A DNA stretch of 64,000 nucleotides, from NCBI RefSeq assembly GCF_017354945.1, contig NZ_CP071503.1, positions 248,001 to 312,000 of the forward strand. The letters are read 5' to 3'. Origin of the DNA: Shewanella avicenniae (GTDB lineage Bacteria > Pseudomonadota > Gammaproteobacteria > Enterobacterales > Shewanellaceae). The position numbers and the translations under genes are program-made. The notes under the pieces are model-generated. The model saw nothing but the letters and a program-made list of their open reading frames with translations. It did no database searches and was not told where the DNA came from. How positions within the stretch are numbered: position 1 is the first letter of the stretch; each line of letters begins with the position of its first letter. Shown here one piece after another: positions 55,493 through 64,000 of the stretch.

Positions 55493-56258
55493 AGTGTTCA
55501 TTTAGTTGTTGTCGGTAATAAAATTCAAGATCGCGCGTAAGTTGCCGCGCCTGCTTAGCGTGTGTGTCATCATCTGTTAAGCCAGCGGCAGTTACCGGCG
55601 CGCCGGTCAGCACCTGCATCTCAATGGTGCGGTGTGGAATGGCGTACCACGGATCTTGCTTGGTTAACCCTGCATTGTGCACTTTTAGCACCACGGGTAA
55701 CACGGGCGCAGCGCAGCGTAGGGCGATATTAGCAGCACCGCGGGCAAAGTCATTAATTACTGTGCCTTTTTGTGTGCGCGTCCCCTCAGGGAAAATCACT
55801 AAATTGGTGCCGCGTTGTAGCACCTGTTGGCAGTCTTGGAGCAATAGCTCTGCCGCGCGATTAGGAATATAGCCAGCAGCGGATAGCACGCCGCGCATAA
55901 ACGGATTACGCCAAAGCCCCTGTTTGACGATGCAGCCTGCGTTTGGCATCAGGCTGATAAGCACAACCACATCAATCAATGTCGGGTGATTAGCGATCAC
56001 CACCATGCTCTCAGCATTGCGTAGTTGTTCGCGGCAGCGAGCACTAACCTTGACCACTTTGGCCGCGGTAAGCATTTTTACAAAACCGCGAAACATCACA
56101 TGTACCGCTTTTTGTACCCGCTTAATCCGCTGTTCTGGCGTGCCAGGCCAGTATTTGAGCAGTGGCAGCACAGTGACTGAACTTAACAGTCCGCCCACGC
56201 CAAAGGCGATATAACAGGCAATTCCTGCTAACCAGCGCAATGGATAAAGGCTAACCAT
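55479..56258 (-). CDS. apeD: 1-acylglycerol-phosphate acyltransferase-like ApeD
   Basis: A 259-residue PlsC-family acyltransferase with an N-terminal membrane helix. The catalytic HxxxxD is the 'NHPTLID' block, and 'IFPEGTRTQKG' is the substrate motif III. It likely acylates the polyene head group or its lipid anchor. Start at ATG 56258 overlaps the apeC stop by eight bases; the longer open frame (to 56393) lies wholly inside apeC and is rejected. Confidence 0.87.
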   Translation of the reverse strand: MVSLYPLRWLAGIACYIAFGVGGLLSSVTVLPLLKYWPGTPEQRIKRVQKAVHVMFRGFVKMLTAAKVVKVSARCREQLRNAESMVVIANHPTLIDVVVLISLMPNAGCIVKQGLWRNPFMRGVLSAAGYIPNRAAELLLQDCQQVLQRGTNLVIFPEGTRTQKGTVINDFARGAANIALRCAAPVLPVVLKVHNAGLTKQDPWYAIPHRTIEMQVLTGAPVTAAGLTDDDTHAKQARQLTRDLEFYYRQQLNEHYELT

Positions 56259-56985
56259 GCGTTGCTCCGGCTGATAGCTGCCAATGCTGCAAGCCGATTT
56301 GTCCTTGAATCGATTGTTGATCGGCGAGCGCCTGAAGCAGTTGGCCATAACAGAGTCGTGGTAGATCAGCGCCGGCTGTCGGTGTAGTTTCAATCGTCAG
56401 TGCTACCGAGTCTGCTGTGGCTCGTGGGCTGAGTAACAGCGCCAACGCCAATGGATATTCCAGCTCATCGGTATATTGGTCATAGATGGGGGGTACTGGG
56501 TCGTCGCCATAAACTAACAGTAACGGCGCATCCTTGGTTGCGAGTTGGCTGTAAGCTTCGACCATCGCTTGAGCGAGAGTTTCACGGCCAGCGGCAATCG
56601 AGGTGGAGGCTTGTTGGTTACCGCAGACAATGCCGAATAGGCCACTGGCTGTATTGTGCACGGATTGACTAAAAGCCGTGGGTGAAAGCGGCTGTTGAGC
56701 GATGATATCTTCGAGTAACCCTATGGTGCGGTTGAGTTCGCCATGACGCGAAGCGAACACTGAGCGACATTGTGCCGGGGCTTGAGTGTCAAATGCGACA
56801 TGCAACATCATTTTGCTGAGTCGACTATAACGACGGCGCTGCATGGCGGGTACTTGAGTGAGTGCTGGCGCGCTGGCATCGAGCGATTCGGTCTCACTCG
56901 CTTTTTGCCAGTGTTGCCAATTTTCACGCTGTGGATAGGCGGGTGACCAAGCACTCCAAGATACAATATTGAACTGTAACAGCAC
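56251..56985 (-). CDS. apeC: Ketosynthase-like chain-length factor ApeC
   Basis: A 244-residue protein homologous to the N-terminal half of ketosynthases but without catalytic Cys and His; 'SQSVHNTASGLFGI' matches the region around the fold's core. It fits the ApeC subunit that heterodimerises with ApeO and sets chain length. GTG 56985 is the start, with GAGG six bases before it. It is the first gene of the operon; no ORF lies between it and the inverted repeat at 57138. Confidence 0.85.
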   Translation of the reverse strand: MLLQFNIVSWSAWSPAYPQRENWQHWQKASETESLDASAPALTQVPAMQRRRYSRLSKMMLHVAFDTQAPAQCRSVFASRHGELNRTIGLLEDIIAQQPLSPTAFSQSVHNTASGLFGIVCGNQQASTSIAAGRETLAQAMVEAYSQLATKDAPLLLVYGDDPVPPIYDQYTDELEYPLALALLLSPRATADSVALTIETTPTAGADLPRLCYGQLLQALADQQSIQGQIGLQHWQLSAGATHG

Positions 56986-57137
56986 TGCTAACCTCGTCGC
57001 TTAACATCATCCATGAGGACAAAAATTAACATCTCTTACGATGTTGTCACTGATATTTACGCTCAGTGAGTGTCAGCTCCCAATGGCTGCACGGTTCAGA
57101 AGGGTTATTCTACAATGGTTGGCAAGGCGGTTTGAAG

Positions 57138-57176
57138 CCATTTTGTTAACGGCGCGTGTGACCGTTAACAAAATGG
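57138..57176. repeat. Perfect 15-bp inverted repeat upstream of ape operon
   Basis: CCATTTTGTTAACGG (57138-57152) and CCGTTAACAAAATGG (57162-57176), with a 9-base spacer CGCGTGTGA. It lies 153 bases before apeC and 33 bases after the DUF3014 stop. There is no T-run after the stem in either direction. It could be a hairpin that ends DUF3014 mRNA or an operator for the pigment operon. Confidence 0.7.
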
Positions 57177-57208
57177 ACAATCGATTTGAATGAGCGATTA
57201 ACCTGTTA

Positions 57209-58087
57209 TCAATTCATCGTTTCTAGCAGTCGACGCAGCACTTTTTTGACCTTGCGGGTGTTGTCTGGCCCCATGCGGATCAACAGTTTTTGCGCGCTTG
57301 GTAGCGCTTCTAACTTGGGATCAACAAACTGATAATTGACGCTGATGGTATAAAGCTCAATCGGCTGCTCAATCACGGGGGTGGCCAACAACTCCTGCAT
57401 TGCTTCTCGCAAGCGGGCGTCGAAGCTCATATCGGGATAGCCAAGTTCAGCAAAAGCTTGTTCAAGCAGTGGTGACAAGCGTTTGTAGGTAGTGAGCAGT
57501 TGCTTATCATCCAACTTGCTGAGGAATTCGGCATAGACATCATAGCGATGGTAACTATCTGGATTAAGATAGGTTTTATTGGTGATGTCGGTAACGCTAA
57601 AGCTTTGTTCAGGCGCTTTTAACGGGCTTGTTTTGCGGGCTAATTGGCCTTGAGCGATGTTATCCACAAACACCACAAATTGGCGCACCATGTCGCTGTC
57701 GTTCAGCAGCGCATTGATTGCCATACCGTTGGCGATTTCAATCACTTTATCATGCACATAGCTGTCGCTTTCGTTGAGTACCGGCAATGGTTCGGCCTTA
57801 GGGGCTTCAGCAACAGGTGCCTCGACAGGTGTCGCTTCAGGCGTTGGCGCAGGTGTCACTTCGGGCTCTGGCACATTGGCTTCGGTCACCAAAGGTTGCG
57901 CGGGGGCCGGTTCCGGCAATGCCACTTCAGTACGTGCGTGTGGCTCAGGTTCGGTATCGTCGCTACTCCAGAAATAGTAGCCAGCGCCAACAGCAATTAA
58001 CAGCACCACGGTGACAACCCAACCAGTATTGGCTGGGCTATTAGACTGAGCTTGCGGTGCAATTCTGTCTTCTTCGTTGACTTGCAT
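57209..58087 (-). CDS. DUF3014 membrane-anchored protein
   Basis: A 292-residue protein with a single membrane helix (residues ~22-40) and a long Pro/Glu/Ala-rich linker (~45-105), probably spanning envelope space. A C-terminal DUF3014 domain follows ('HDKVIEIANGMAINALLND' to 'RLLETMN'). AAGGA precedes the ATG. Function unknown. The linker repeats PEP/VTP-like motifs. Confidence 0.85.
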   Translation of the reverse strand: MQVNEEDRIAPQAQSNSPANTGWVVTVVLLIAVGAGYYFWSSDDTEPEPHARTEVALPEPAPAQPLVTEANVPEPEVTPAPTPEATPVEAPVAEAPKAEPLPVLNESDSYVHDKVIEIANGMAINALLNDSDMVRQFVVFVDNIAQGQLARKTSPLKAPEQSFSVTDITNKTYLNPDSYHRYDVYAEFLSKLDDKQLLTTYKRLSPLLEQAFAELGYPDMSFDARLREAMQELLATPVIEQPIELYTISVNYQFVDPKLEALPSAQKLLIRMGPDNTRKVKKVLRRLLETMN

Positions 58088-58275
58088 ATATATCCTTTAA
58101 TTAAACGCAATAAGCCTCGTGTGACACGAAGCTTCCATTCTGCAAATATTGATTTTGTTGTCTAGCGGCCTGCGGCCCATAGCCCATATTTATTTCTGAT
58201 CTGGGAGCTTGCTTGGTCGATTATGGTTGTTTGATATTTAACCATGCCTGAACAAACTTGACGTGTTGCGACGGA

Positions 58276-60351
58276 CTATGCCTGCACATATTGTTGCCTA
58301 TCTCCCAACCAGCGCTCAATGATGGCATCGACATTTTCGGGTACCTGCTGCATCACATGTAGCGCCAGTTTTTGAATATGGGGGATCAGGGCTTGGTCGC
58401 GTACCAAATCGGCCACTTTCATATCGGCCAAGCCGGTTTGCCTTGTACCTAACACTTCACCTGGGCCGCGGATCTCCAAATCTTGTTGAGCGATAACAAA
58501 ACCATCGTTGCTTTCGCGCAGTACCCCAAGCCGTTTCGTGGCTGTTTTGGACAGCGGCGCTTGGTAAAGCAACACGCAATGGCTGGCAACAGCGCCACGA
58601 CCAACCCGACCCCGCAGTTGGTGCAATTGAGCAAGGCCGAGTCGTTCAGGGTTTTCGATAATCATCAAACTGGCGTTGGGCACATCTACGCCCACTTCAA
58701 TCACAGTGGTGGCGACCAGCAGATTCAGCTCACCTTTTTTAAAGCGTTCCATCACCGCTTGTTTGTCGGCACTTTTCATACGGCCGTGCACCAAGCCAAT
58801 GTTTAATTCGGGCAAGGCTTCGCTCAGCTCTTGATAGGTATCTTCCGCGGCTTGGCATTGCAGCACTTCTGATTCGTCAATCAAGGTGCACACCCAATAG
58901 GCTTGGCGGCCATCTTCTAAAGCGGCTGAACGCACCCGATCGATAATATCCTGCCGGCGCGAATTGGCGATGGCGACTGTGGTGACTGGGGTGCGCCCGG
59001 GCGGCAGTTCGTCAATGATCGAGGTATCGAGGTCTGCGTAAGCAGTCATGGCTAAAGTGCGTGGGATTGGCGTTGCGGTCATGATCAACTGATGCGGATA
59101 AAAACCTTGCTGAATGCCTTTCTCACGTAGCCCTAAACGTTGATGGACCCCGAATCTGTGTTGCTCGTCGATGATAATTAACGCCAGCCGGTGAAACTGC
59201 ACTTGCTCTTGAAAAATTGCGTGAGTACCAATCACCATTTGGGCACGGCCTTCACGAATATCTTCGAGTGATTGTTCTCGCGCTTTGCCTTTGAGCTTGC
59301 CAGCAAGCCAACCCACTTTAAGCCCGAGCGGGGTAAACCAGTTGCTGAAATTCAACGCGTGCTGCTCGGCCAGTAGCTCCGTTGGCGCCATCATCGCTAC
59401 TTGATAGCCATTTTCAATCGCTTGCAAGGCGGCCATTGCCGCCACCAAGGTTTTTCCTGAGCCTACATCACCTTGCACCAAGCGCATCATCGGATGCGGT
59501 TGGCTTATATCTTGGCCAATATCGGCCACAACCCGCTGCTGTGCACCAGTTGGGCTAAACGGCAGCGAGGCTAAAAATGGCGTCAGCAGTTGCCCAGTAG
59601 ATTTAAGGCTCACTGCTTTATCGCGTTCACTACGTTGCCGCAGCTTTAACATGCTGAGGTTATGTGCCAGCAGTTCCTCTTGCACCAGCCGTTGCTGGGC
59701 AGGGTGAGTGCCTTGCAGTAATTCAAACTGGTCGATGCTCGCCGGAGGTCGATGCATGATGCGAATTGCTTGCGCCAAACTCAGTTGATTCGGGCGCAAC
59801 GCCGGCGGCAACAGTTCGGTGAGCGCACCTTCTTGCAATAGTTTCAGCGCTTGTTCGGTCAACTTCATCCAGCTGGCTTGTCTAAGCCCTTCGGTAGTCG
59901 GATAAACCGGTGTCAACGAATCGGTCAATTTGGCTGGCTCATCTGCCTTTAAGATTTTGTACTCGGGATGGATGATCTCTGCATGCTGACTGCCGCGGCG
60001 GATTTCACCATAAGCGCGGATCTGCAACCCCTGCTGCATGCTGTTGCGCTGTGCAGCGGAGAAATTGAAAAAACGTAAGGTGAGCGTGCCAGTTGCATCA
60101 CGCACATTGCACACCAACATACGTTTGCGACCATTGATGATTTGGGTTGATTGAATCTCAGCTTCAATGGTGCCGTAATCGCCTAAATTGAGTTCCGCAA
60201 TCGGATAGATGCGGGTGCGGTCTTCGTAGCGCAGCGGTAGGTGGAACAGCAGATCCTGTACTGAATGAATCCCCAACTTGTTCAGCTTTTCTGCCATTTT
60301 GGCAGCGACGCCGGTCAGTTGGTTGATGGGAAGTTGATCCAGCCGTTGCAA
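58276..60351 (-). CDS. recG: ATP-dependent DNA helicase RecG
   Basis: A 691-residue RecG that reverses stalled replication forks and processes Holliday junctions. A wedge/OB domain (residues 1-~250) is followed by Walker A GDVGSGKT (294-301), the 'IIDEQHRFG' box and helicase C domain motifs, ending with the TRG region ('QTGLADMK'). Start is TTG at 60351: an in-frame stop lies just upstream and no ATG gives the family N-terminus 'LPINQLTGV'. Confidence 0.94.
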   Translation of the reverse strand: MQRLDQLPINQLTGVAAKMAEKLNKLGIHSVQDLLFHLPLRYEDRTRIYPIAELNLGDYGTIEAEIQSTQIINGRKRMLVCNVRDATGTLTLRFFNFSAAQRNSMQQGLQIRAYGEIRRGSQHAEIIHPEYKILKADEPAKLTDSLTPVYPTTEGLRQASWMKLTEQALKLLQEGALTELLPPALRPNQLSLAQAIRIMHRPPASIDQFELLQGTHPAQQRLVQEELLAHNLSMLKLRQRSERDKAVSLKSTGQLLTPFLASLPFSPTGAQQRVVADIGQDISQPHPMMRLVQGDVGSGKTLVAAMAALQAIENGYQVAMMAPTELLAEQHALNFSNWFTPLGLKVGWLAGKLKGKAREQSLEDIREGRAQMVIGTHAIFQEQVQFHRLALIIIDEQHRFGVHQRLGLREKGIQQGFYPHQLIMTATPIPRTLAMTAYADLDTSIIDELPPGRTPVTTVAIANSRRQDIIDRVRSAALEDGRQAYWVCTLIDESEVLQCQAAEDTYQELSEALPELNIGLVHGRMKSADKQAVMERFKKGELNLLVATTVIEVGVDVPNASLMIIENPERLGLAQLHQLRGRVGRGAVASHCVLLYQAPLSKTATKRLGVLRESNDGFVIAQQDLEIRGPGEVLGTRQTGLADMKVADLVRDQALIPHIQKLALHVMQQVPENVDAIIERWLGDRQQYVQA

Positions 60352-60459
60352 GGTCTGATTACCGAATTACTGTGGATTTATACATATAGTAGCAGACCGA
60401 GCGGCTTTGACAATGGTGCATTTTTCAACCACCGTCAAAGCCTTAGCGAAAATTGGCTG

Positions 60460-61392
60460 TTAAGCCGCCGCGTGTGTGACGAGGTAAGCCATGTAGCCGA
60501 TATAGCCAGCCAGCAATGCGCAGCCCTCTTTGCGGCCGATGCGCATATTGCTCATCGCAAAAGGCAGCACCAAGATGGCCAAAATTAGCATGACGGCAAA
60601 ATCCAAGAGGCTAAAACCGCTAGCCGCAACTGGATGCACCAATGCGGTTACACCTAAAATACAAAGAATATTGAAGATATTTGAACCCACGACATTCCCA
60701 ATGGCGATATCGCTTTGACCTTTAAGCGCTGCGACCACAGAAGTCACTAGCTCCGGCATGCTGGTGCCAATTGCAATAATGGTCAGGCCGATTACGGCTT
60801 CGCTTATGCCAAATGCGCGCGCCATTTCAACTGCGCCATCTACAAACAGCACTCCACCGCCAACTAAGCAGCCGATCCCCGCCACAATCAGCAGACCCGA
60901 TAACCAAGGGTTGCTTGGACCTGCTTCAATCTCTTCAGCATCTTCATCACTAGAGATACGGTAGCTATGCCACAAGAATGCCAGCAGCAAGGCGAACAGC
61001 ACCACGCCATCAATCCACCCCAAGCCGCCATCAATAAGCAGCAGCAATAGCAGCACTGACGAGCCAATCATCAGTGGGATATCACGTTTTACGGTTTGAG
61101 ATTGCACGCCAATAGGGCGAATGATTGCGGTGAGCGCCAAAATCAGGCCGATGTTGGCGATGTTAGAGCCAATCACATTCCCTAGGGCAATCCCAGAATT
61201 GCCCGAGAGCGCCGATTTTACGCTTACCGCTAACTCTGGCGCACTGGTGCCAAAGGCAACAATGGTGAGACCGATGACCAGTGGGGTTACGCCAAGCTTT
61301 AAGGCGATTGCACTGGCACCGCGGACAAGTAATTCGGCACCTGCAGTTAAAATCACAAAGCCGCCGAGAATGGCCAAAATAATGAATGTCAT
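60460..61392 (-). CDS. Calcium/sodium exchanger family protein (YrbG-like)
   Basis: A 310-residue CaCA transporter with ten helices and the two inverted alpha repeats: 'FGTSAPELAVSVKSALSGNS' and 'IGTSMPELVTSVVAALKGQS', followed by 'GNVIGSNIAN' and 'GNVVGSNIFN'. The Glu in each is the cation site. It is close to YrbG. ATG 61392 has GGAAG; the frame opens at 61443. Confidence 0.9.
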   Translation of the reverse strand: MTFIILAILGGFVILTAGAELLVRGASAIALKLGVTPLVIGLTIVAFGTSAPELAVSVKSALSGNSGIALGNVIGSNIANIGLILALTAIIRPIGVQSQTVKRDIPLMIGSSVLLLLLLIDGGLGWIDGVVLFALLLAFLWHSYRISSDEDAEEIEAGPSNPWLSGLLIVAGIGCLVGGGVLFVDGAVEMARAFGISEAVIGLTIIAIGTSMPELVTSVVAALKGQSDIAIGNVVGSNIFNILCILGVTALVHPVAASGFSLLDFAVMLILAILVLPFAMSNMRIGRKEGCALLAGYIGYMAYLVTHAAA

Positions 61393-61496
61393 AACAGCTT
61401 CCGCAAGTCTTATCAGGCTTGAATGGGATCTACTGCACTGCACCCATTGGCGAGCAGTAGCTGGTTAAAGTGCGCTATTGTGACATATTGTGTCAG

Positions 61497-61525
61497 AAAG
61501 ATCCCAGTTTTAGCTGGGATCTTTT
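61497..61525. terminator. Bidirectional terminator
   Basis: GATCCCAG (61500-61507), loop TTTTAG, CTGGGATC (61514-61521), flanked by AAA and TTTT. It ends the acyl-CoA synthetase gene, whose stop is at 61534. Confidence 0.85.
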
Positions 61526-61533
61526 ATGCGGGA

Positions 61534-63192
61534 TTAGAGCTCATCTTCCCAAACGACTTTGGCACCGCGTACACCTTCAACTTTGCTGGCGTAGCGTTTT
61601 TCGAGCACGTGGCGTTTGATTTTAAGGGTCGGGGTTAACGCATCATTTTCGATGGTCCACGGCGCTGTTACTACCACAATGGCATCGACCGCTTCATGAG
61701 ATTCAAGATTCGGGTTAATACTGTCGAGGGTCTCTTTGAGTGATGTTCTAACTTCCTCTCTGGCTTGCAATGCAGCGCCTTCGGCCAACTGCACTAAGGC
61801 AACCGGATGCGGTAGCCCCGAACCTATGACGCAAATCAGTTCAACATGAGGATCTTGTGCTAACTTGCGCTCAATCGGTACTGGCGCCACATATTTACCT
61901 TTCGCGGTTTTAAAGTTGTCTTTCACGCGGCCAGTAATGCTGACGCAGCCATCGCTATCCACCTCGCACAAATCGCCGGTTTTAAAGTAGCCTTCAGCAT
62001 CAAACGCAGCGGCGGTGGCTTCGGGGGCTTGATAGTATTCCCGCATCAAGCCCGGGCTTTTCACCAGCAGTTCACCCTCGGGTGTTTGCTTGATTTGGCA
62101 ACCGAGGATTGGTTTACCCACAGTTCCGATTTTACTGGCATCAAATGGATGGTTGATGATCGAATAGGCACAGTTTTCGGTCATGCCCCAAGCTTCACAA
62201 ATATCGAGGCCGATGCTGTGATACCACTCCACCAACGAAGGCGGGATCGGTGCCGAACCTGAACCGAGCAGCCGTACTTTATCCAAGCCCAAACCTTGAT
62301 GGATTTTGCGTTTGACCAGCCAACCCAGCAGTGGGATTTTGAGTAAGGTTTGCAGCTTTTTGTAGCTACCGACTTTCTCAATAATGTTTTTCTGGAATAG
62401 TGTCCACAGTCGCGGCACCGAGAAAAATACCGTTGGCCGCATCCGCTGCACATCGACTACAAAGGTTTCGAGACTTTCAACAAAGGCGACGGGGCAACCG
62501 GCGTAGAACGACGAGCCTTCAATCGCGACCCGTTCGGTGATATGTGCCAGTGGCAAATAGGAGATCAGCCGGTCATTGTGGTCGGCTTTGAGATCGCGCA
62601 CCACCGCCTTGCAAGTCCAGCTATAAGCACCAAAGGTTTGCACCGCGCCTTTCGGCTTGCCGGTTGAGCCTGAGGTGTAGATCAGCGTCATGACCTGATC
62701 TTCTCTGGGCGATTCGACCTCTTTCAGTGGCGCGCCAAGATTCAGCAGTTGCAGCCATTGATATTGCGCGGGCATGGTCTCGTACGGCATCGCTAAGCGC
62801 AGAATATCGCCGCCGACACCGGGCTCTTGGTCGGGCCAATGATCTAACTTGCCAACAAAAATCGCTTTCGCGCCACTGTGTTCCAGCACGTAGCGAATGG
62901 TGTCGGAATTCGCCGTTGGGTAGATGGGCACACTGATGTAACCGCCGTACATCAGCGCTAAATCTGTGATAAACCATTCGGCGCAGTTTTTTGATAGCAG
63001 CGCGATTTTATCGCCGGCATTGTAACCGAGATGGCGTAATGCCCCAGCAATCTGCTGCACTGCGCTATACACCTGTTGAAAGGTGTAGTCTTTGTATTGA
63101 CCTCGAACCGGCTGGCGGAGGTAGATCTCATTACCTTGAGTAGATGCCCATTGACTCAACATATCGACCGGACTGCGGTAACTAGATGCCAT
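61534..63192 (-). CDS. Long-chain fatty acid-CoA ligase (AMP-forming)
   Basis: A 552-residue acyl-CoA synthetase of the FAA1/FadD-like group. P-loop 'LIYTSGSTGKPKGAVQT', 'EAWGMTENCAYSI' and 'YFKTGDLCEVDSDGCVSITG' are intact. AGGGG precedes the ATG. It activates fatty acids for degradation or phospholipid use. It stands between the Na+/Ca2+ exchanger gene and ridA. Confidence 0.92.
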   Translation of the reverse strand: MASSYRSPVDMLSQWASTQGNEIYLRQPVRGQYKDYTFQQVYSAVQQIAGALRHLGYNAGDKIALLSKNCAEWFITDLALMYGGYISVPIYPTANSDTIRYVLEHSGAKAIFVGKLDHWPDQEPGVGGDILRLAMPYETMPAQYQWLQLLNLGAPLKEVESPREDQVMTLIYTSGSTGKPKGAVQTFGAYSWTCKAVVRDLKADHNDRLISYLPLAHITERVAIEGSSFYAGCPVAFVESLETFVVDVQRMRPTVFFSVPRLWTLFQKNIIEKVGSYKKLQTLLKIPLLGWLVKRKIHQGLGLDKVRLLGSGSAPIPPSLVEWYHSIGLDICEAWGMTENCAYSIINHPFDASKIGTVGKPILGCQIKQTPEGELLVKSPGLMREYYQAPEATAAAFDAEGYFKTGDLCEVDSDGCVSITGRVKDNFKTAKGKYVAPVPIERKLAQDPHVELICVIGSGLPHPVALVQLAEGAALQAREEVRTSLKETLDSINPNLESHEAVDAIVVVTAPWTIENDALTPTLKIKRHVLEKRYASKVEGVRGAKVVWEDEL

Positions 63193-63447
63193 AGGCGAGC
63201 CCCTTTTTTAAATTGTTATTGAGAGAAGTTAGCTGACTGACAGCATTCCCCCACAGCATGCTATCCGCCAAGAACGTTCTGTTTTTAATCAACAAAAGTT
63301 CTTCACCAAGTATGGAAGCCCAGCGCTTAGGCTGCAAATATTTATCGTGGTTTGTTCAGCTTGGAAGAGATAAAGCGGTGGGTTTGGGGCTGGATAAAAA
63401 CAAAAATGGACACCGAAGTGCCCATTCTTTATTGCATCGCGTGCAGC

Positions 63448-63831
63448 TTACAGTGCGGCAATCGCATCCATTTCAACCTGAACATCTTTTGGCAATTGCT
63501 TAACGCCAATCGCTGCGCGGGCTGGATATGGTTGGCTGAAGTAGCGGCCCATCACTTCGTTCACTTTGGCAAAGTTGGCCAAGTCGGTCATGAAGATATT
63601 TAACTTCACGATGTCGGCCAGCGAACCACCGGCAGCTTCACACACCGCTTTGAGGTTTTCAAACACTTGCACCACTTGGGTTTCAAAGTCTTCCCCGGCG
63701 ACTTCCATAGTGGCGGGCACTAATGGGATTTGACCAGAGAGGTACAAGGTTGAGCCAACTTGCACCGCTTGTGAGTAGGTACCGATAGCGGCGGGGGCTT
63801 TGTCAGTGACGATAATTTTTTTGTCTGCCAT
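63448..63831 (-). CDS. ridA: Enamine/imine deaminase RidA
   Basis: A 127-residue Rid/YjgF protein that hydrolyses reactive 2-aminoacrylate and other enamines. The active-site Arg ('[10 protein letters not shown]') and the C-terminal 'VQVEMDAIA' Glu are present. It begins 20 bases after the spoT stop on the same strand, a common linkage. Confidence 0.94.
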   Translation of the reverse strand: MADKKIIVTDKAPAAIGTYSQAVQVGSTLYLSGQIPLVPATMEVAGEDFETQVVQVFENLKAVCEAAGGSLADIVKLNIFMTDLANFAKVNEVMGRYFSQPYPARAAIGVKQLPKDVQVEMDAIAAL

Positions 63832-63851
63832 AACGCACGATTTCCTTGTTA

Positions 63852-64000
63852 TTACCTGTTTCGAGAGATGCGCAGCACTTCAGGCAATACCCGAATGCGA
63901 CGCATCACATTAGCCAGATGTACACGGTCGCTTACTGAAATCCGCAAATGGATCAGATAGACACGGCCATCGCGTTCTTCTGTACTGATATTGGAAATGT
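63852..64000 (-). CDS. spoT: (p)ppGpp synthase/hydrolase SpoT, C-terminal end only
   Basis: The last 48 codons of a gene running out of the window. The translation contains '[20 protein letters not shown]' followed by '[16 protein letters not shown]', matching the ACT domain end of SpoT, with the 'R-x-R-Asn-Arg' tail. The catalytic domains are outside the window. Confidence 0.88.
   Translation of the reverse strand, partial: ISNISTEERDGRVYLIHLRISVSDRVHLANVMRRIRVLPEVLRISRNR

Noticed and set aside
55479..56393. Longer version of the apeD acyltransferase starting at 56393
   Set aside because: The added 45 codons lie entirely inside apeC in another frame; ATG 56258 fits the family start and the overlap style of the operon.
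56251..56985. apeC as a truncated ketosynthase pseudogene
   Set aside because: The frame is intact, has a ribosome site and overlaps the next gene; lack of Cys/His fits a chain-length factor.

Overview
The window reads as chromosome of a gammaproteobacterium of the Shewanella/Alteromonadales type. The pointers are the gene neighbourhoods (cpxRA next to a Spy/CpxP gene and fieF; ntrBC; glnA; typA; yihY-pip-dtd; recG, an acyl-CoA synthetase, ridA and spoT), the di-heme cytochrome c peroxidase, and the number of c-di-GMP enzymes. This assignment is inferred from remembered gene content; no 16S gene is present. I saw no rRNA, tRNA, insertion sequence, phage gene or CRISPR array. Coding density is high and most genes look intact. 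Only the first gene (a Sel1-repeat protein) and the last (spoT) are cut by the window edges.

Layout. 1-7.3 kb: Sel1 fragment, small membrane protein, DTW-domain tRNA modification enzyme, PAS-GGDEF-EAL protein, small secreted protein, and a two-gene M16 peptidase operon ending in a clear terminator. 7.4-15.5 kb: a small unknown protein, a solute-binding-like protein, cytochrome c peroxidase, the dabB-dabA inorganic-carbon uptake operon with a divergent LysR regulator, and trmL. 15.5-19.4 kb: the Cpx envelope-stress system (cpxA, cpxR, a divergent Spy/CpxP gene with a CpxR box, fieF). 19.5-27.7 kb: nitrogen control, with ntrC, ntrB and glnA. Here glnA is separated from ntrBC by a DUF4124 gene, a YqhD-like aldehyde reductase and a FUSC transporter. 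Both glnA and ntrB have NtrC palindromes upstream, and glnA also has a sigma-54 promoter. 28-41.6 kb: a GGDEF-EAL protein, typA, a DUF134 regulator beside a NapH-like iron-sulfur membrane protein, a tandem pair of CHASE-like/GGDEF cyclases, a DUF2959 lipoprotein with a small membrane partner, yihY-pip-dtd, azoR and a rhodanese.

41.7-57.0 kb: the standout region, a 15.3-kb, 17-gene, tightly overlapping minus-strand operon for an aryl polyene (APE) type pigment. Its order matches the apeC-apeR series, with one extra gene: an aromatic amino acid ammonia-lyase inserted between apeJ and apeK. It encodes a ketosynthase and its chain-length factor, a second ketosynthase, a ketoreductase, two dehydratases, two acyl carrier proteins, an aryl-activating ligase, a thioesterase, acyl/glycosyl transferases, and an RND-type exporter with a LolA-like carrier and a lipoprotein. 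No methyltransferase gene is present. A perfect 15-bp inverted repeat lies upstream. The simplest reading is that the lyase supplies an aryl acid that ApeH loads and the ketosynthase module extends, after which the product is exported to the outer membrane.

57.2-64 kb: a DUF3014 protein, recG, a Na+/Ca2+ exchanger family protein, a long-chain acyl-CoA synthetase, ridA and the 3' end of spoT.
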